Shown here: positions 61,219-64,000 of the stretch, in pieces
Layout: every line of letters begins with the position of its first letter
How positions within the stretch are numbered: position 1 is the first letter of the stretch
Assembly: GCA_905331475.1 (NCBI GenBank)
Contig: CAJNYU010000394.1
Location: 166,703-230,702 of the forward strand
Length of the DNA stretch: 64,000 bases
Reading direction: 5' to 3'
From: Rotaria socialis
Lineage: Eukaryota; Rotifera; Eurotatoria; Philodinida; Philodinidae
Made by a program: the position numbers and the translations under genes
The notes under the pieces: model-generated
Database searches by the model: none
The model's input: the letters and a program-made list of their open reading frames with translations, nothing else
What the model was told of the DNA's origin: nothing

Positions 61219-64000
61219 GTTGCACAAATTGAATGAAAGCAAAAATATGAAACAGCCATATTATATATTATTATCTGCGCTTGTGAAATTACTATTTCAT
61301 CATTGTAGACATGACGACAAAGGCAGCCATTCTCTTCATCGATGAAACATATAATTGTGTGTATATTTACGTGACGCCATAAGAAAAACAAATGATGAAA
61401 TGACATGTAGACTCGACAAAGAACTAAAAAGCTTTTCTTTTTATCTTTTTTATTCATTTGAAAATACTTGCAATTTGTAGATCAAATGCTTCATGAATAT
61501 CTATGTAATGCATTAAAATGTTTGTTTTTTTGAAAAAGTCTTAAGAAAACAATGTGCAATTTTTCTACCATTCATGTTACGAATTCAAATGTGAAAACAC
61601 AAGTGAGTACGGTTCACATAGCAAATTTGTCGTTTCCTTTCACGTCAATGATCAATCAATGATTTATCTAGAATATTAGTGAATTAGAGTGTCCTTACTT
61701 ACGTTTGTCTTTGTTGATAGCAGGTAACTTTAAAAATGAATGACCACCTTATGTTAAGAAATTGGATCTATCACTCTTCTAACATAGTATTTTCACATTC
61801 AATGAACAATTTAATCTATGGTCATTCGAAATTTACGCTTATAATCATTTACATATAAAAACCGAAAACAGTGCTGTAGTTAACTTCTTCAAGCGAATAG
61901 TTGTTAAAAGGTTGTTTTCCAAACATAAATTTGACAGTTATTTTTTCATCTTGAAATATTTCAATTCACAATTATTGCCATATAGTTTTGATAAAATTAT
62001 TAAGTTGATTTTTACGGATAATAAATTCTTTTAGAGTAGAAACATTAAAAAATAAATGCGGAAACATCGGATTTGCATCCGATTGTTATGTGTACTGCAA
62101 AAACTGAGTCGATTTATATATGTTTTGAATAATTCTGAGAAAAAAAGTTTTTTTGAAAAAAACCCGGTCTCGCCCCCCCCCCCCCGCCCCTCAGGGATGA
62201 TCTGGTCAATAATGACAATTTTTTCGATAACTCAGCCATTTCTTGACGGATCCTTCTCATCTTCGAACCCGACTGAAATATTGATGAGATCATTGGGTGT
62301 ACAAAATTTCATGGCAATTGGATGAAGCTTTCAAAAGCTATCGTGTTAACGACCGGACACACTGACCGAATCTAGTGTACTCATTTTTTTTTGAGTACAC
62401 AAAAACAAGCTGATAAATAACTTATTTTTTTTTCTTCAAAATAAGTTGACACATAGATTAAGATTTTATTCTTCTAACTGCTCTTTATTTTCAAAATATT
62501 TTTCATGATTAAACTTGTTTATGTTTAAATTCGAGAAATAAACCAGTTGCAAAATCAATAGAAACTATTCGATATTCCTATGGAAGAGTTTCCTCTTTAA
62601 TTCCAATGTTCACCATCCTTTTCCTGCCTTTTTTCTTTAAAAAAACAAAAACAAAAATACGGGTACCCACAAAAGAATCAAAAGGAAATGATGCATTTCC
62701 ACAATAGAAAATTATACTACTAAATGTTTTCTTGAGTAACATCAAAAGTAAAAGATTTTTCATGTATGAGAACACGATCAAAAAACTATTGAAAAAAAGA
62801 GGATAATGAAGTAGATGTATTAGGAGTCGGAAAATACTTATTCAATGGTACAGAAGATAAAAAATTTGTTCTATTCATATCATTGTTGGTCGATAAATAA
62901 TTTTGAGTTTAAATATCTGAATAACCACCATAGAGATGAGTTTTTGATCTATTATAGTTAACCGAATCGTATGCATTGTATGTGATAGGTACAACTAAAA
63001 AACGCAAATAATCACTATCACTACAAAAAAATATTCAACGAACAAGTAACATCAGTTAAGAAACCATTCAATAAGTCTCTCTGATTTTTAAATCAATATA
63101 AAATGACAAAATTCGAAAGAAAAATGCTTAACTACTTATAAACATTTCCGACAGGAAAATGTTTTCGATATTCATCTTTAAAGTAACGAAATGTAAGTGT
63201 TGTTGTCTCTAAATATTGTATAAAAAGTAAATAATGAAAAACAAAAATCATCTCTAATAAATATTAATATGATCGTCGTTCTAAGAAAGCAGGACTATTG
63301 AGCATAGTCTCGAAAGTATTTCCAGCTACCTAGTTGACAACAAATAGTATAGATTTCTTCTAAACATGATAATATCTTTGTTGAATTTTTACATATCATT
63401 TTTGGTGACCATTCACTTCGTTGCATTGACAATCCATTGCGATCAGCTCGTCGTATGTAAGGCAATGGATGCATTAATTAAATTCAGTGATTTTATGCAG
63501 TCTGTTATTCAATTAATCCAGTAAATGTAAAAAATCGTGCAGAAGAAGAAAATTTCTAGACCCAACGAAACCCGTAATATTGAGGTCACAGAATTTCATT
63601 TCATTAATCGTTGTACTAGAGCTAAATAGAAAATATTTGTCGTCCAACGTAATGTGAAACATAACGCGGAGCACTAACAGCTTCTACTCATAGCACTATT
63701 CCTTCGAAATACAGACGACCTAGAGCATGTCAATGAATAAAACTCGCATGCAAAGAATTCAAGTCACATCTTTGTGCTTTGACGTCACTACGAGAGACTT
63801 CTGATTTTTCTAATAATTTCCTAGGACGACCGTATAGAAACATCCATAACGACATAATAATCTATGAAAACAATGTAGAAAAAGCGTCGAATACTAATAG
63901 AATTTTGTTAGTAAGAGAACTAAAAATTTCAAAAAGTCACGTGAATCGTTCATAGTCATACCCAGGACAATGATTCCTGAAGCAGTATTCCGTGAATTTC
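61219..64000. other. gene-free right end
   Basis: AT-rich DNA with no recognised gene to the window edge. The first bases above 61218 should be the promoter of the kinase-like gene. Contains the C-tract and hairpin segment at 62150-62400. Confidence 0.5.
62150..62400. repeat. C-tract plus perfect 9 bp hairpin, likely dispersed-repeat fragment
   Basis: A run of 13 C (62173-62185) followed by GCCCC is highly unusual in this AT-rich DNA. The next 200 bp are GC-richer than their surroundings, with TTCATGGCAATTGGATGAAG and CTATCGTGTTAACGACCGG, wording similar to dispersed non-coding repeats of invertebrate genomes. The segment ends in a perfect hairpin, GTGTACTCA (62375-62383) and TGAGTACAC (62392-62400), around eight T. 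Confidence 0.45.

Noticed and set aside
61119..61457. Minus-strand frame overlapping the start of the kinase-like gene
   Set aside because: Out of frame with the spliced 690-residue protein and lacks domain character.
1..64000. CRISPR array, bacterial operons, promoters or Shine-Dalgarno sites
   Set aside because: The window is eukaryotic: spliced genes and metazoan families. No regularly spaced direct-repeat array was seen.

Overview
The window is nuclear DNA from an AT-rich eukaryote with compact genes. Nearly every coding unit is split by short GT-AG introns, mostly 46-125 nt, and between genes lie long AT-rich stretches with no coding signal. A bdelloid rotifer (Rotaria/Adineta-like) is the best guess. 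The reasons are tiny introns, an ADP-ribosyltransferase-like/TPR fusion protein, intronless genes of bacterial or fungal look (polysaccharide lyase 8, a 2-oxoglutarate oxygenase), and short tracts of a TGTGGG-type repeat, the telomeric motif reported for bdelloids. The species assignment is inference.

Layout. 0-1.3 kb: the 5' end of a TRPM-type channel gene (minus, runs off the left edge) and a small Dabb-domain protein (minus). 2.3-4.5 kb: a decayed polysaccharide lyase family 8 gene (plus). 4.5-10.3 kb: no recognisable gene. 10.3-12.1 kb: complete three-exon alkaline phosphatase (plus). 14.6-15.4 kb: intronless Fe(II)/2OG oxygenase (plus). 15.6-17.7 kb: class B (secretin-type) GPCR with 12 recognised exons (minus). 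17.7-30.8 kb: a gene-poor 13 kb with three non-autonomous, inverted-repeat DNA elements. 30.8-32.7 kb: PPPDE/DeSI-like protein whose catalytic Cys is Ser (minus). 34.5-39.6 kb: ARID2/BAF200 homologue in 10 exons (minus). 40.0-41.2 kb: decayed Gln/Pro-rich gene. 44.3-47.2 kb: damaged acid ceramidase/NAAA-type amidase gene. 48.5-50.7 kb: type I membrane protein with a lectin-like/CUB-like ectodomain. 52.7-55.1 kb: ART-like/TPR protein (minus). 57.2-58.0 kb: secreted Lys/Thr-rich protein. 59.0-61.2 kb: 690-residue protein with a kinase-like C-terminal half (minus).

There is no operon or pathway cluster. The genes are independent transcription units: signalling (TRPM-like, GPCR), chromatin (ARID2), surface and secreted proteins, and lineage-specific or possibly transferred enzymes. 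Exon borders were assigned by hand from reading-frame continuity and GT-AG sites; every intact multi-exon model given closes in frame. Items that stand out: the DeSI Cys-to-Ser change, the unrecognised kinase-like protein, inverted TGTGGG-type tracts at two sites, three MITE/foldback elements, and three genes at different stages of decay.
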